The notes beneath the pieces are model-generated. The model was not told the origin of the DNA, did no database searches, and worked only from the letters and a program-made list of their open reading frames with translations. Both the position numbers and the translations under genes were made by a program. Positions 17,185-26,331 of a DNA stretch of 64,000 bases are shown here, piece by piece. Every line of letters begins with the position of its first letter. Positions within the stretch are counted from its first letter, which is position 1. This stretch comes from Bacteroidaceae bacterium (GTDB lineage: Bacteria; Bacteroidota; Bacteroidia; Bacteroidales; Bacteroidaceae): positions 1-64,000 of the forward strand of contig JAILRU010000099.1 in the NCBI GenBank assembly GCA_024697945.1. Direction: 5' to 3'.

Positions 17185-19797
17185 TTATTCATTAGCGTAG
17201 CGCAAAGGTCGGTCGATGAGGTGGATGACGGCCGACGAGCTGGTCTCGATGTTTGCGGCCTCCATGGCATCGCCCTCGTGATACAGATATTCGCGTGCCT
17301 GCAGGTTGTAGAGCGCGGGATTGCTGGTGAGCACATGTGCCGGCTCATACTGCTGCGGGTGGTCCTGGCAGCGCTGGTCGCTCACCTCGATGGTCTCACG
17401 CCCGTCGCTGCCGTCGACATAGCGCGCCGTGAGCAGGTAGAAGCGCTCGGTGAGGGGGTTCATCAATGCCGTCTCCACGGTGAGTTCGGGGTGTGTGGGG
17501 TCGATGACCTCCACGGGTGCGCCGATGAAGAGGGCGTTGTCCTGTATGTGGTATTTCACAAAGTTCACGATGGCCAACGAGTCGCGCGTCTTCGCCGTCA
17601 GGTTGCCCTCGTCCTCATACTTGTCCACCTGCTCCCATGTGGGCAGCAGCCCGTCGTTGTGCAACTGCTGTATGCTGGCGTTGGTGGGCACGTAGATGGT
17701 GTAGTGGTAGGTGTTGAAGGTGCTGATGTTCCTTCTCGGCGAGGCAAAGCTCTTGTTGTGCAGGGTCTCCAAGAGTCCGCTGCGCTCGAAGAGTCCGTAG
17801 AACATGCTGAATTCGGGGGTGGCCGAGAGGATGTCGTCGACCGATTTGCGGGTGGTCATCAGCGGCTCGTCGTCCAGGATGTATGCCTTGCCGTTGCCGT
17901 CGGCGGTCTGGTCGTAGATGTCGCTCACCGCCACGGGGCGCTGCTCGTCGACCTGCAAGCTGGCGGCCACGGTCATGCCGTTGACGCCCTGCTGCACGTT
18001 GGCCACGCGCAGCATGGTGCCGCCCTTGGTGCGATAGTATTCGTGGCCATCCTCCACGTCGCCGATGACCACGTGCGTCTCCAGGATGTCCTTCAGGCGG
18101 TTCTCCACCTGCGCCGTGGTGGCGCGGCCAATGCTGTCGCCCACTTCGCCCGTCTCCACATTATAATTGTAGATGCTGGCCCACACACGCTGGTCGTCGG
18201 CCTTCGTAGGGTCCCAGTGGAAGCGGAAGAGCTGCGTCTCGGCCTTGCCATAGCTGCAGGGGTCGATGTATTGCAGCATGGCCTTGTTGTTGGGGATGAA
18301 GAAGCTGTAGCGGGCGTTGAGCGAGTTGAGGTAGATGTTGTACTTCAGCCTGTTCACGGCCCAATAGATGATTTTCATCGACTCGTTGGTGAGCGCGGGG
18401 AAGAGCACGCTGACGAAGGAGTTGGGCGAGTAGACCTTGTTGGTGAGGTAGACGGCACCATTGCACGAGAGCCACACCGAGTCGATGTCGGCGACCTCAA
18501 CGCCCATGGGGTCGTTGTCTTTGTTGAGGATGCTCTGGAACTTCGAGGGCACGCTGTTGACAAACGAGCTGAGCATGTTGTTGTTCAGCAGTTCGGCCAC
18601 CACGTCGTCGGGCACGTTCTCCCATGTGCCATACTGGTCTCTGAGGATGCGGCCGGCGCCGTTCTTCCAGTAGGCCTCCATGGCATCGTCGGATGGCACG
18701 AGCATCACGCCCATGTCGCGCTGCATCGACACGTTGCCCGTGCCTTCGATGAGTCCCGACACGAAGGCGTTCCACTCCGGGTCGTACTTCAGCAGCGCCG
18801 TGGGGTTGCCGCCATTGGGCAGACGGTCCAGCTTCTCGTTGTTCTGCGACTTCTCGGAGAAGAACCGCTTCTGATAGACGGTGTCCACCCTGGTACCATA
18901 CATGTCGTTATACATCATCGTCACCGAACCGGCGCGGTCGGGGTTGCGGTCGGGATAGGGTGCGCAGAAGCGCTCCATCAGCCGGTTGTAGAGGCTCACG
19001 TTGCTCTTCGTGCGGATGCGCTCGGCCATGTTGGGCAGCGGTGTCACCACATCGGCCATGAGGTGGATGAATCCGTTGCTGCACTTCACGTTGGGTTCCG
19101 ACACCTGCACACCGTTGATGCTGGCCTCGCCGGGCTGGCGCTGCGTGGTGTGGTTGAACAGGAAGTCATAGTCGCTGTTGGTGATGCGCTTGTTGGTGAG
19201 CATCTTCTCGATGAAGAGCACCAGGGGCACGGTGCTGTTGTCGGTCATGCACACAATGCTCTGGCCACCGTCGCGGAAGCGCTGCCAGTAGGGTGTCAGC
19301 GGCATCTCCTCGGGGCGGAACACGGTCACCGAGTCGTAGGGGGTGGTGGAGGCGAAGCGGCGCAGGCTCTCGCCCTCGGTGGGTGGTGTGCCCTCAACGC
19401 TGGGCAGCGCCGAGAGCTGCATCGAGTTGTCGAGCATGCTGCCAAAGAGCAGCAACCGCTTCTGCGAGTTGGAGAGCGCGGCATAGCTGCCCACTCCCCA
19501 CTGGCGTTGGCTGAAGAAACGCTCGTAGGCGGCATCGTCGGCCACGAAGAGCGTCTTCGAACCCGTCTTGGCCAGCACATCGCGATAGCCAAGATCGTCA
19601 ATCAAGCGCACGGTGTTGGTGTAGTTGCCTTGGCTCTCGAGCCAGTTGTAGATGCTCGAGCCCCAGCCTTCGGGCGTTCGCTCGTCAAGGTCGTACTGCG
19701 AGCACGATGTCGTGCTCAGAGCACCGGCCAACAGCACACCCGTAGCAGCCAGCAACAAGAGCCGACCGTGCTTCTGTGTTCGTTTTTCGGTTTTCAT
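17185..19797 (-). CDS. Large multi-domain fasciclin-like lipoprotein (first gene of cluster 1)
   Basis: Lipobox TTSCSQYDLD; FAS1-like segments (VLAKTGSKTLFVADDAAYERFF; NISTFNTYHYTIYVPTNASIQQLHNDGLLPTWEQ; SSSAVIHLIDRPLRY). Confidence 0.85.
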   Translation of the reverse strand: MKTEKRTQKHGRLLLLAATGVLLAGALSTTSCSQYDLDERTPEGWGSSIYNWLESQGNYTNTVRLIDDLGYRDVLAKTGSKTLFVADDAAYERFFSQRQWGVGSYAALSNSQKRLLLFGSMLDNSMQLSALPSVEGTPPTEGESLRRFASTTPYDSVTVFRPEEMPLTPYWQRFRDGGQSIVCMTDNSTVPLVLFIEKMLTNKRITNSDYDFLFNHTTQRQPGEASINGVQVSEPNVKCSNGFIHLMADVVTPLPNMAERIRTKSNVSLYNRLMERFCAPYPDRNPDRAGSVTMMYNDMYGTRVDTVYQKRFFSEKSQNNEKLDRLPNGGNPTALLKYDPEWNAFVSGLIEGTGNVSMQRDMGVMLVPSDDAMEAYWKNGAGRILRDQYGTWENVPDDVVAELLNNNMLSSFVNSVPSKFQSILNKDNDPMGVEVADIDSVWLSCNGAVYLTNKVYSPNSFVSVLFPALTNESMKIIYWAVNRLKYNIYLNSLNARYSFFIPNNKAMLQYIDPCSYGKAETQLFRFHWDPTKADDQRVWASIYNYNVETGEVGDSIGRATTAQVENRLKDILETHVVIGDVEDGHEYYRTKGGTMLRVANVQQGVNGMTVAASLQVDEQRPVAVSDIYDQTADGNGKAYILDDEPLMTTRKSVDDILSATPEFSMFYGLFERSGLLETLHNKSFASPRRNISTFNTYHYTIYVPTNASIQQLHNDGLLPTWEQVDKYEDEGNLTAKTRDSLAIVNFVKYHIQDNALFIGAPVEVIDPTHPELTVETALMNPLTERFYLLTARYVDGSDGRETIEVSDQRCQDHPQQYEPAHVLTSNPALYNLQAREYLYHEGDAMEAANIETSSSAVIHLIDRPLRYANE

Positions 19798-19813
19798 TTA
19801 CGCTGTTGATTTT

Positions 19814-19840
19814 ATAATTGCAATTATGGTGCAAAATTAC
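19814..19840 (-). promoter_or_regulatory. Putative cluster-1 promoter (-7 box TAATTTTG) with adjacent perfect palindrome ATAATTGCAATTAT
   Basis: - strand TAATTTTG (19840-19833), then 14-bp palindrome 19814-19827, then the ATG at 19797. Confidence 0.45.
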
Positions 19841-20002
19841 AAATAATTAACGCGCGAAGCTTTCCAGTTGGTGCTTTCGTGTTTTCTTTACGTGAAGGTT
19901 GCTTTTCTGCATGTTCCAACGTCTTTCGTTCTCGTTCCAAAAGTGCGCCGTCATGCTTCGCTTTCGTGCCATCTCGCCGTCAGCGGGGGCTTCGCCAGAA
20001 TT

Positions 20003-20080
20003 TTTCGGATTATTCGGATTCTTCAGATTATTCGGACTATTCAGATTATTCAGATTATTCAGATTATTCAGATTATTCGG
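20003..20080. repeat. 9-nt tandem repeat (cagattatt), about 8 copies
   Basis: ttcggattattcggattcttcagattattcggactattcagattattcagattattcagattattcagattattcgg. Confidence 0.85.
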
Positions 20081-20111
20081 AGCACCCGGATTTTCAGGCC
20101 TATCGCCCACG

Positions 20112-20157
20112 AAAATTTGGAGCGCGACTTTTTTCAAAAAGTCAACGCCAAATTTTT
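20112..20157. repeat. Palindromic intergenic repeat (aaaatttggagcgcgactttttt...)
   Basis: aaaatttggagcgcgacttttttcaaaaagtcaacgccaaattttt, imperfect inverted repeat; same left arm as the element at 31781. Confidence 0.8.
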
Positions 20158-20311
20158 GTCCCAGGCCGTGGGATTTTTATGCCGCATGCGAAAGCAACAA
20201 AAAGTCCGATTTGGTTATCCGTAAAGTAACTGTCAAAGAATAAGTTGCTATGGCTTTAGGGCGTAAATGCCCCTTAATTCCATACTTGGAAAAGAAAAAA
20301 CGTCGAAAACG

Positions 20312-20343
20312 TTTGGTTATTCGCATGCTTATTCGTAACTTTG
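20312..20343 (+). promoter_or_regulatory. Bacteroidetes-type promoter (TTTG - 20 nt - TAACTTTG) upstream of tdk
   Basis: tttg gttattcgcatgcttattcg taactttg. Confidence 0.75.
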
Positions 20344-20441
20344 CAGCCAATTATGGAAGCGCGGGTGCCCTCATTAGCCACCGAAGCAGCCGATGATGTG
20401 TGCGCGCCCAAGCAGACAACGGCAAAACCGTATATAGCGCA

Positions 20442-21023
20442 ATGGCAGAAAACGTTTCAGGCGAGGCACATCGCCCCGGCAGAATTGAGGTGGTGTGCGG
20501 CTCGATGTTTTCGGGCAAGACCGAAGAGCTGATCAGGCGGATGCGCAGGGCGCAGTTCGCACGGCAGCGCGTGGAAATCTTCAAACCATCCATCGACGTG
20601 CGCTATTCCGACGAGGACGTGGTGAGCCACGACCAAAAGCACATACAGTCGACACCCATCGACTCGTCGGCGAGCATCCTGCTGCTCTCGAGCGACATCG
20701 ACGTGGTGGGCATCGACGAGGCGCAGTTCTTCGACATGGGCCTGGTCGATGTGTGCAACGAGCTGGCCAACCGTGGCGTGCGCGTCATCATCGCCGGCCT
20801 CGACATGGACTTCCGAGGTGTGCCCTTCGGCCCCATGCCCGCCCTCTGCGCCATCGCCGACGATGTGACGAAAGTGCATGCCATCTGCGTGCGCTGTGGC
20901 AACCTGGCCTATGTGAGCCACCGCAAGGTGACATCGGACAAGCGCGTGCTGCTGGGCGAGACGCAGGAGTATGAACCGCTGTGCCGCGAGTGCTACCAGA
21001 AGGAGATGAGACAAGGGAAGTGA
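20442..21023 (+). CDS. tdk: Thymidine kinase
   Basis: [73 protein letters not shown], zinc-binding Cys pairs. Start at [10 protein letters not shown]. Confidence 0.97.
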   Translation: MAENVSGEAHRPGRIEVVCGSMFSGKTEELIRRMRRAQFARQRVEIFKPSIDVRYSDEDVVSHDQKHIQSTPIDSSASILLLSSDIDVVGIDEAQFFDMGLVDVCNELANRGVRVIIAGLDMDFRGVPFGPMPALCAIADDVTKVHAICVRCGNLAYVSHRKVTSDKRVLLGETQEYEPLCRECYQKEMRQGK

Positions 21024-21051
21024 GAAAGCATTTTTCCCTATATATATAATA

Positions 21052-22173
21052 ATGAGGCAGACGATCACATTCGACACCTTCGCCCGCTGGCTGGGGTATG
21101 GCCTGCTCATCGTGGCCATCTTCATGCTGTTGAGCTATCTGAGCAGTGTGCTGCTGCCCTTCGCCGTGGGCTGGCTGCTGGCATATCTGCTCTTCCCACT
21201 GGTGAAGTTTGTACAGCACCGACTGCACGTGGGCAACCGCGTGCTCAGCATCATCATCACGCTGGTGGGCGCCGCCGTGGTGGTGGGCTTCGTGCTGTGG
21301 CTCATCATCCCGCCCATGGTGGAGCAGTTCTCAAAACTGGGGCAACTGGCCACCAACTACATACAGCAGTCGGCACGCATCGACAGCATACCCGAGGCCA
21401 TACGCCAGTGGACGGAGAACAACCGCGAGCAGATAAAGCAATTCCTGAGCAGCCACGAGTTTACCAACGGGCTGAAGGAGGCCATCCCCAGCATGTTTCG
21501 CGTGCTGGGCAAGACGGCCAACATCATCATCAGCATCGCCGGCTCGCTCATCGCTCTGCTCTATATGTTCTTCATCCTCATGGACTATGAGTATCTGACC
21601 AAGGCGTGGATCAAGATATTCCCCAAGAAGAACCGCCCCTTCTGGAGCGAGCTGGCCACCGACGCCGAGCGCGAGCTGAGCAACTACATACGAGGGCAGG
21701 GCATGGTGGCGCTCATCATGGGCGTGCTGTTCTGCATCGGGTTCACCATCATCGACTTCCCCATGGCCATCGGCCTGGGCATCCTCATCGGCATCATGGA
21801 CCTGGTGCCCTATCTGCACACCCTGGCACTGCTGCCCACGGCGCTGCTGGCACTGCTGAAGGCCGCCGACACGGGGCAGAACTTCTGGGTCATCCTGCTG
21901 TCGGCACTGGCCGTCTTCGCCATTGTGCAGGTCATCATCGACATGGTGGTGACACCCAAGGTGATGGGAAAGGCCATGGGCCTCAACCCCGCCATCCTGC
22001 TGCTGTCGCTCAGCATCTGGGGCGCACTGCTCGGATTCATCGGACTCATCATCGCACTGCCGCTCACCACCCTGCTCATGGCCTACTACCAGCGATACAT
22101 CACACGCGAAGACGACGACAGCGGAACGCTGAATGTCAACTTGGAAGAACAGAGGAAAACAAGTGAATCGTAA
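21052..22173 (+). CDS. AI-2E family transporter (UPF0118-type permease)
   Basis: Multi-TM protein with GQGMVALIMGVLFCIGFTIIDFPMAIGLGILIGIMDLVPY and LVVTPKVMGKAMGLNPA-like motif. Confidence 0.9.
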   Translation: MRQTITFDTFARWLGYGLLIVAIFMLLSYLSSVLLPFAVGWLLAYLLFPLVKFVQHRLHVGNRVLSIIITLVGAAVVVGFVLWLIIPPMVEQFSKLGQLATNYIQQSARIDSIPEAIRQWTENNREQIKQFLSSHEFTNGLKEAIPSMFRVLGKTANIIISIAGSLIALLYMFFILMDYEYLTKAWIKIFPKKNRPFWSELATDAERELSNYIRGQGMVALIMGVLFCIGFTIIDFPMAIGLGILIGIMDLVPYLHTLALLPTALLALLKAADTGQNFWVILLSALAVFAIVQVIIDMVVTPKVMGKAMGLNPAILLLSLSIWGALLGFIGLIIALPLTTLLMAYYQRYITREDDDSGTLNVNLEEQRKTSES

Positions 22174-22295
22174 ACAGAAAAGGGGGTTTATGTGTTTTAT
22201 TGGTTTTAATCTGTTTTACTACATCGAAAGAAAGAGAAAGCATATACAATAAAAGCTATTATTCACTTAACAATTAAACAAAAACAAACAAAAGT

Positions 22296-23846
22296 ATGAA
22301 AAGATTTTCATTCGTAGTCTTATCATTCGCTGCCCTGATGATGCTCATGCTGGCATCGTGCAGCAAGCAGCAGGGAGCTGCCACACTGATTCCCGACGAC
22401 GCCTTCATCGTGATGCGCTTAGACGTGTTGCAAGGCATGGAGAAGAGCGGACTGAAGGGCGACAACTCGGACATGAAGAAATGGATTGAGGAGCAAATCA
22501 AAGAAGCCGGACTCGACAAGGAGCTGAGCGACAAGATGCTGCAAATCCTCGACGACCCCACCAAGTCGGGCATCGACTTCACCGAGCCTGCATTCATCTA
22601 TGTCTCGACCGACTTCGGCAAGAAGGTGGAAGGCGGATTCGTGGCCAACATGGCCAGCGAGAGCGACCTCACCAACCTGCTGAAGACGCTGGAAGACATG
22701 GACTTCCCAGGAGTGGAGAAGAAGGACGGCGTGAACTATGTGGAACTGGGCGACGAAGCTGCCATCATCTATTGCGACGACTGGTTCTTTGGCGGAGCCA
22801 CCAACGACGTCACAGAGATGATTGCCACACTGAAGGAGCGCGCCAGCGGCAAGGGCTCGCTCAGCGGAAACAAGGCACTCGAAGTGATGTGCAACAAGAC
22901 GGGCGTGGCTCAAATACTGTTCCAGCTCGCAGCATTTAACAACATCAAGGACCGCGATACGAAAATGGCCTTGATGATGGCAGAAAAAGCACTGCCCGAA
23001 GGAGTGAAACTGGAGGACATGGCCAGCGTCACCGACTTCCAGCTGAACAAGGGCGAGACGCTGATAACTTCCGAGGGCGTGATGCTCAGCAGCAAGGCAC
23101 AGGAATACTTCGAAGAGAACTTGAAGATGCTGAAGCCCATCGTGAAAGAGCAGGCCAAGTTCATCAGCGACAAGGCACTGAGCCTGTTTGTCAACTTGGA
23201 CATGAAGCAGTTTGAGGAATACATAGAGAAGATGAAGGATATTTATGAAATCGACGACGAAGACATGGAAGATGTGAAGAAAGTCTTCGGCACACTCGAT
23301 GGAACACTGGCTCTCGACCTCTATGGCATCAGCGACAATGGCCCCATGCTCTCGGCTTACTTGGGAACAAAGGACAACTCGCTGCTCAGCGAAGCCAAGG
23401 AGGAGATGTTCAATGGCGAGGCGAAGGAAGTGGCCGCCGACGAGTATCTGGTGCCCACCGACTATGATTACGACTGGGATGCCGACGACAACTTTGTCAT
23501 GACACCGAAGGCTTGGGGCGTGATGGGCTTCAAGGACGGCCTGACCTATTTCTCGGGCGAAGCCGAGAACGCATTCAAGGCACCCGCCACGGAGTATCCC
23601 TTTGGCAATGTGAAGGGTTGTGGATTCTTTGCACGCTTCAACTTCAGCATCTTCAAGGACTATCTGAAGAATGTGGAGGACGACGACGAGGCACGCATGG
23701 TGATGCAAGCCGTAGGCGACATCTTCGACTATGCCGAGCTCTACGCCGACAAGGACGGAAAGGGCATCTTCCGCATCGCCAACAAAGACAACAGCAAGAC
23801 CCTCATAGAGGCCATCAGCGACTACGCCAAGAAGTTCCTCAACTAA
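22296..23846 (+). CDS. DUF4836-like lipoprotein
   Basis: MLASCSKQ lipobox; LIPDDAFIVMRLDVLQGMEKSGLKG; C-terminal FARFNFSIFKDYLKN. Confidence 0.75.
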   Translation: MKRFSFVVLSFAALMMLMLASCSKQQGAATLIPDDAFIVMRLDVLQGMEKSGLKGDNSDMKKWIEEQIKEAGLDKELSDKMLQILDDPTKSGIDFTEPAFIYVSTDFGKKVEGGFVANMASESDLTNLLKTLEDMDFPGVEKKDGVNYVELGDEAAIIYCDDWFFGGATNDVTEMIATLKERASGKGSLSGNKALEVMCNKTGVAQILFQLAAFNNIKDRDTKMALMMAEKALPEGVKLEDMASVTDFQLNKGETLITSEGVMLSSKAQEYFEENLKMLKPIVKEQAKFISDKALSLFVNLDMKQFEEYIEKMKDIYEIDDEDMEDVKKVFGTLDGTLALDLYGISDNGPMLSAYLGTKDNSLLSEAKEEMFNGEAKEVAADEYLVPTDYDYDWDADDNFVMTPKAWGVMGFKDGLTYFSGEAENAFKAPATEYPFGNVKGCGFFARFNFSIFKDYLKNVEDDDEARMVMQAVGDIFDYAELYADKDGKGIFRIANKDNSKTLIEAISDYAKKFLN

Positions 23847-23856
23847 TCATCACATC

Positions 23857-25065
23857 ATGAAACGAGCACTGCTGGGCAAGCTGCTCCGGCACCATATCAA
23901 CGCATGGCAATTGGCGGGCTTCGTGCTCGCCAATCTGTGCGGTATGGCCATCGTGCTCGCCGCCGTGCAACTCTATTGCGATGCCAAGCCGATGTTCGAG
24001 GGCAGCGACAGCTTCATGCGGCCAGGACACATCGTGCTCACCAAGCGCGTGAACACCGTGGGAACCATCACCGGCGAGGCACCAGCGTTCAGCCAGAAGG
24101 AAATCAACAGGCTACGTCAGCAACCTTTCGTCAACGACATGGCGGCCTACACACCCGCCATGTTCGCCGTCTTTGCCACAGTGGGCAGCCAGCGGCTGGG
24201 CGTGGAGTTCTCTACAGAGATGTTCTTCGAAGCTGTGCCCGACAAATTCCTCGACGTGCAGAGCGAGGACTGGCACTACGACCCAGAGTCGGACGACGTG
24301 CCCATCATCATGCCACGCACCTACCTTAACCTGTATAACTTCGGATTCGCCAGCAGCCAAGGGCTGCCAGCGGTGTCGGAGAAGCTGGTGGGCAAAGTGG
24401 GGGTGAAGCTGCGACTGACGGGCACACACGGGGTGAAGCTGAAGACGGGGCGCGTGGTGGCCTTCTCGCGACGGCTGAACACCATCCTGGTGCCGCAGGA
24501 TTTCATCGACGACATGAACCAGAAGCTCTCGCCCAACCGCGAGCCGCAGGTGTCGCGCATCATCGTGGAGGTGGAAAACCCCGCCGATGAGCGTATCACA
24601 CGCTTCGTCAACGACTATCACTACGACACCGAGGCCGCCGACACCGACGTGGCCAAGGCCGCCAGCCTGCTGCGCGTGGTGGCCACCGTGGTCATTGCCG
24701 TGGGCGTGCTCATCGCTGCATTGGCATTCTACGTGCTGCTGCTCAGCATCTTCCTGCTCCTGCAGAAGCAAACCACCAAAATCGACAACCTGCTGCTCAT
24801 CGGCTACACACCCGCCACCGTAGCCCGCCCGTTCCACCGGCTGGCCACGATGCTCAATCTGGCGGTGCTCATCGGGGCGCTGGTGGTGGTGGCCCTGCTG
24901 CGCCATTGGTATCTGCCGCTCTTCGAACAGCTCACCGACCGCTACGAGCCAGCATCCGTTGTGCCAGCCATCCTGGTGGCCGTCGCCATCTTCGCGCTCA
25001 CCACGGTGCTCAACTACGTGGCCATCAACCGCAAGGTGCAGGCCATCTGGCATCTGCACGAGTGA
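23857..25065 (+). CDS. FtsX/MacB-like ABC transporter permease
   Basis: One N-terminal TM, large periplasmic region, three C-terminal TMs (LLRVVATVVIAVGVLIAALAFYVLLLSIFLLLQKQTTKIDNLLLIGYTP). Confidence 0.75.
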   Translation: MKRALLGKLLRHHINAWQLAGFVLANLCGMAIVLAAVQLYCDAKPMFEGSDSFMRPGHIVLTKRVNTVGTITGEAPAFSQKEINRLRQQPFVNDMAAYTPAMFAVFATVGSQRLGVEFSTEMFFEAVPDKFLDVQSEDWHYDPESDDVPIIMPRTYLNLYNFGFASSQGLPAVSEKLVGKVGVKLRLTGTHGVKLKTGRVVAFSRRLNTILVPQDFIDDMNQKLSPNREPQVSRIIVEVENPADERITRFVNDYHYDTEAADTDVAKAASLLRVVATVVIAVGVLIAALAFYVLLLSIFLLLQKQTTKIDNLLLIGYTPATVARPFHRLATMLNLAVLIGALVVVALLRHWYLPLFEQLTDRYEPASVVPAILVAVAIFALTTVLNYVAINRKVQAIWHLHE

Positions 25066-25089
25066 AAAAGCAAAAAAATCGGCAAAACA

Positions 25090-25121
25090 TTTGGCCAATC
25101 AAAAAAAACATTGTAACTTTG
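25090..25121 (+). promoter_or_regulatory. Bacteroidetes-type promoter upstream of tRNA-Lys
   Basis: tttg gccaatcaaaaaaaacattg taactttg. Confidence 0.75.
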
Positions 25122-25144
25122 CACCCGCTTTTTAGCAAAAGGGA

Positions 25145-25217
25145 GATCCGCTAGCTCAGTCGGTAGAGCACAACACTTTTAATGTTGGGGTCTTGGGTTC
25201 GAACCCCAAGCGGATCA
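25145..25217 (+). tRNA. tRNA-Lys (anticodon UUU)
   Basis: Acceptor GATCCGC/GCGGATC, D-arm GCTCAGTCGGTAGAGC, anticodon stem CAACA-CTTTTAA-TGTTG, T-arm CTTGGGTTCGAACCCCAAG; discriminator A. Confidence 0.97.
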
Positions 25218-25218
25218 C

Positions 25219-25269
25219 GCGCAAAAAAGGCTTGAAGTGAATGATTCCACTTCAAGCCTTTTTTTGCGC
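25219..25269 (+). terminator. Long intrinsic terminator hairpin after tRNA-Lys
   Basis: gcgcaaaaaaggcttgaagtg-aatgattc-cacttcaagcctttttttgcgc; embedded T7 tract; usable on both strands. Confidence 0.85.
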
Positions 25270-25290
25270 CCGCCGATTCCTCCCGCAGGG

Positions 25291-25376
25291 CATAGCCGCT
25301 ATAGATGCTATAGTCTCTATAGTTTCTATAGCTTCTATAGCATCTATTTCGTCTATAGCATCTATAGCCCCTATGG
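25291..25376. repeat. 9-nt tandem repeat (ctatagNNN), overlapping the stop codon of the adjacent gene
   Basis: ctatagatg ctatagtct ctatagttt ctatagctt ctatagcat ctatttcgt ctatagcat ctatagccc ctatgg. Confidence 0.85.
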
Positions 25377-26135
25377 CTGCCTCCTCTCCTCCAGCTGCTG
25401 CTTCAGCGCTTTTATCTCGTCCTGCTGGCGGTAGTAGGCGGCGAGGGCGCGCTGCTTCAGGTCGTCGTAGGCGGCCTTCCACCGGGCTGCGTCGGCCTGG
25501 GCTGCCGACAGCTGCTGCTGAAGCTGCGGCAGCGTGCACTCCAGCTCTGCCAAGCGCTCGTCCTGCTGACGGCGATAGTCGGTGCGAGCCTTGTGCATAC
25601 GCTCCTTCACCCCACCCTCCTTGACGAAGATCTCCTCCACGCCTTGCAGGTACTTGTTCATCATCGCATCCACCTGATAGCACAGCGTCAGGCCCACGTT
25701 GGCCATCTCCTCGGCCGTCCATTGCTGGAAGAAGCACTCGTAGTCGCCGAGGGTGTTGTGCGCCTTGGTGAAGTCTTGCATAGGCTGGAAGCGCTCATCG
25801 TCAGGAGTCCATATCTTCAGATGGCGGGCCTTCAGGAAATCATTGTAGTCTTGACGCAGCTCGCCGATGCTGGAGCGAGCGACATTCAGCAGATTGACCT
25901 CCATCGCTGTTGAGGTCTTGCCGTCCTCCGAGCCTTCCACGATGTTCTGCTTGCCAGAGCGCGCCGCCTGAATCATCTGGTCAACGGTGCAGTCGCCATG
26001 CTTGGGCAAGAAGCGCTCGCAGAACACGTAGGTCATCTGGTAGAGCACTTCTGCCTTTTGGTAGAACCGCAAGTCCTGCCACTTGGGCACGCTACGGAAG
26101 ATGCTGGGGACGTCTTTCTTCGATTCTTCTGCCAT
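25371..26135 (-). CDS. Four-helix-bundle protein (23S rRNA-IVS/bAvd-like) with coiled-coil C-terminus
   Basis: YQKAEVLYQMTYVFCERFLPKHGDCTVDQMIQAARSGKQNIVEGSEDGKTSTAMEVNLLNVARSSIGELRQDYNDFLK; Gln/Ala-rich coiled-coil tail. Confidence 0.85.
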   Translation of the reverse strand: MAEESKKDVPSIFRSVPKWQDLRFYQKAEVLYQMTYVFCERFLPKHGDCTVDQMIQAARSGKQNIVEGSEDGKTSTAMEVNLLNVARSSIGELRQDYNDFLKARHLKIWTPDDERFQPMQDFTKAHNTLGDYECFFQQWTAEEMANVGLTLCYQVDAMMNKYLQGVEEIFVKEGGVKERMHKARTDYRRQQDERLAELECTLPQLQQQLSAAQADAARWKAAYDDLKQRALAAYYRQQDEIKALKQQLEERRQP

Positions 26136-26157
26136 TACACCCTATAGGACAAGGTGC

Positions 26158-26316
26158 TTATTCATCGTCATAGTCGAAGTCTACGCTGCGCGACCCCAAT
26201 TCGCCGCCACTGTCTTCTGGCCGGGCAGTTCCTGCTTGTTCTGAAATGCCGAGAAAACAGCTCTTGGCCCGCAAAGCGACCACCAAACAGTCGGGGATGA
26301 TATATTCCTTTTTCAT
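26158..26316 (-). CDS. Small (52 aa) hypothetical peptide of MK-x-Y-x-x-P type
   Basis: MKKEYIIPDCLVVALRAKSCFLGISEQAGTARPEDSGGELGSRSVDFDYDDE*; below the ORF-track size cutoff; resembles 40052..40207. Confidence 0.65.
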   Translation of the reverse strand: MKKEYIIPDCLVVALRAKSCFLGISEQAGTARPEDSGGELGSRSVDFDYDDE

Positions 26317-26331
26317 ATTTGTTACGATTGA

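Noticed and set aside
17044-19809. 921-aa + strand ORF opposite the large FAS1 gene, and many other long antisense ORFs (e.g. 5586..7010, 8372..10003, 10924..12066, 12558..13796, 15471..16751, 7065..8330)
   Set aside because: Low-complexity His/Val/Ala/Gly-rich translations exactly antisense to well-supported SusC/SusD/FAS1 genes; shadow ORFs produced by GC-rich codon usage.
19868-20243. Three overlapping + ORFs with RLFRLFRLFG / DYSDYSDYSD / IIQIIQIIQ repeats
   Set aside because: All three frames of the 9-nt tandem array are open; this is a repeat artefact, not coding.
25291-25376. CRISPR-like repeat or promoter array
   Set aside because: 6-nt constant part with 3-nt spacers is far too short for CRISPR; kept only as a tandem repeat.
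25371-26135. Diversity-generating retroelement (bAvd-like four-helix protein)
   Set aside because: No reverse transcriptase or template/variable repeat pair nearby; the fold family also occurs outside DGRs.
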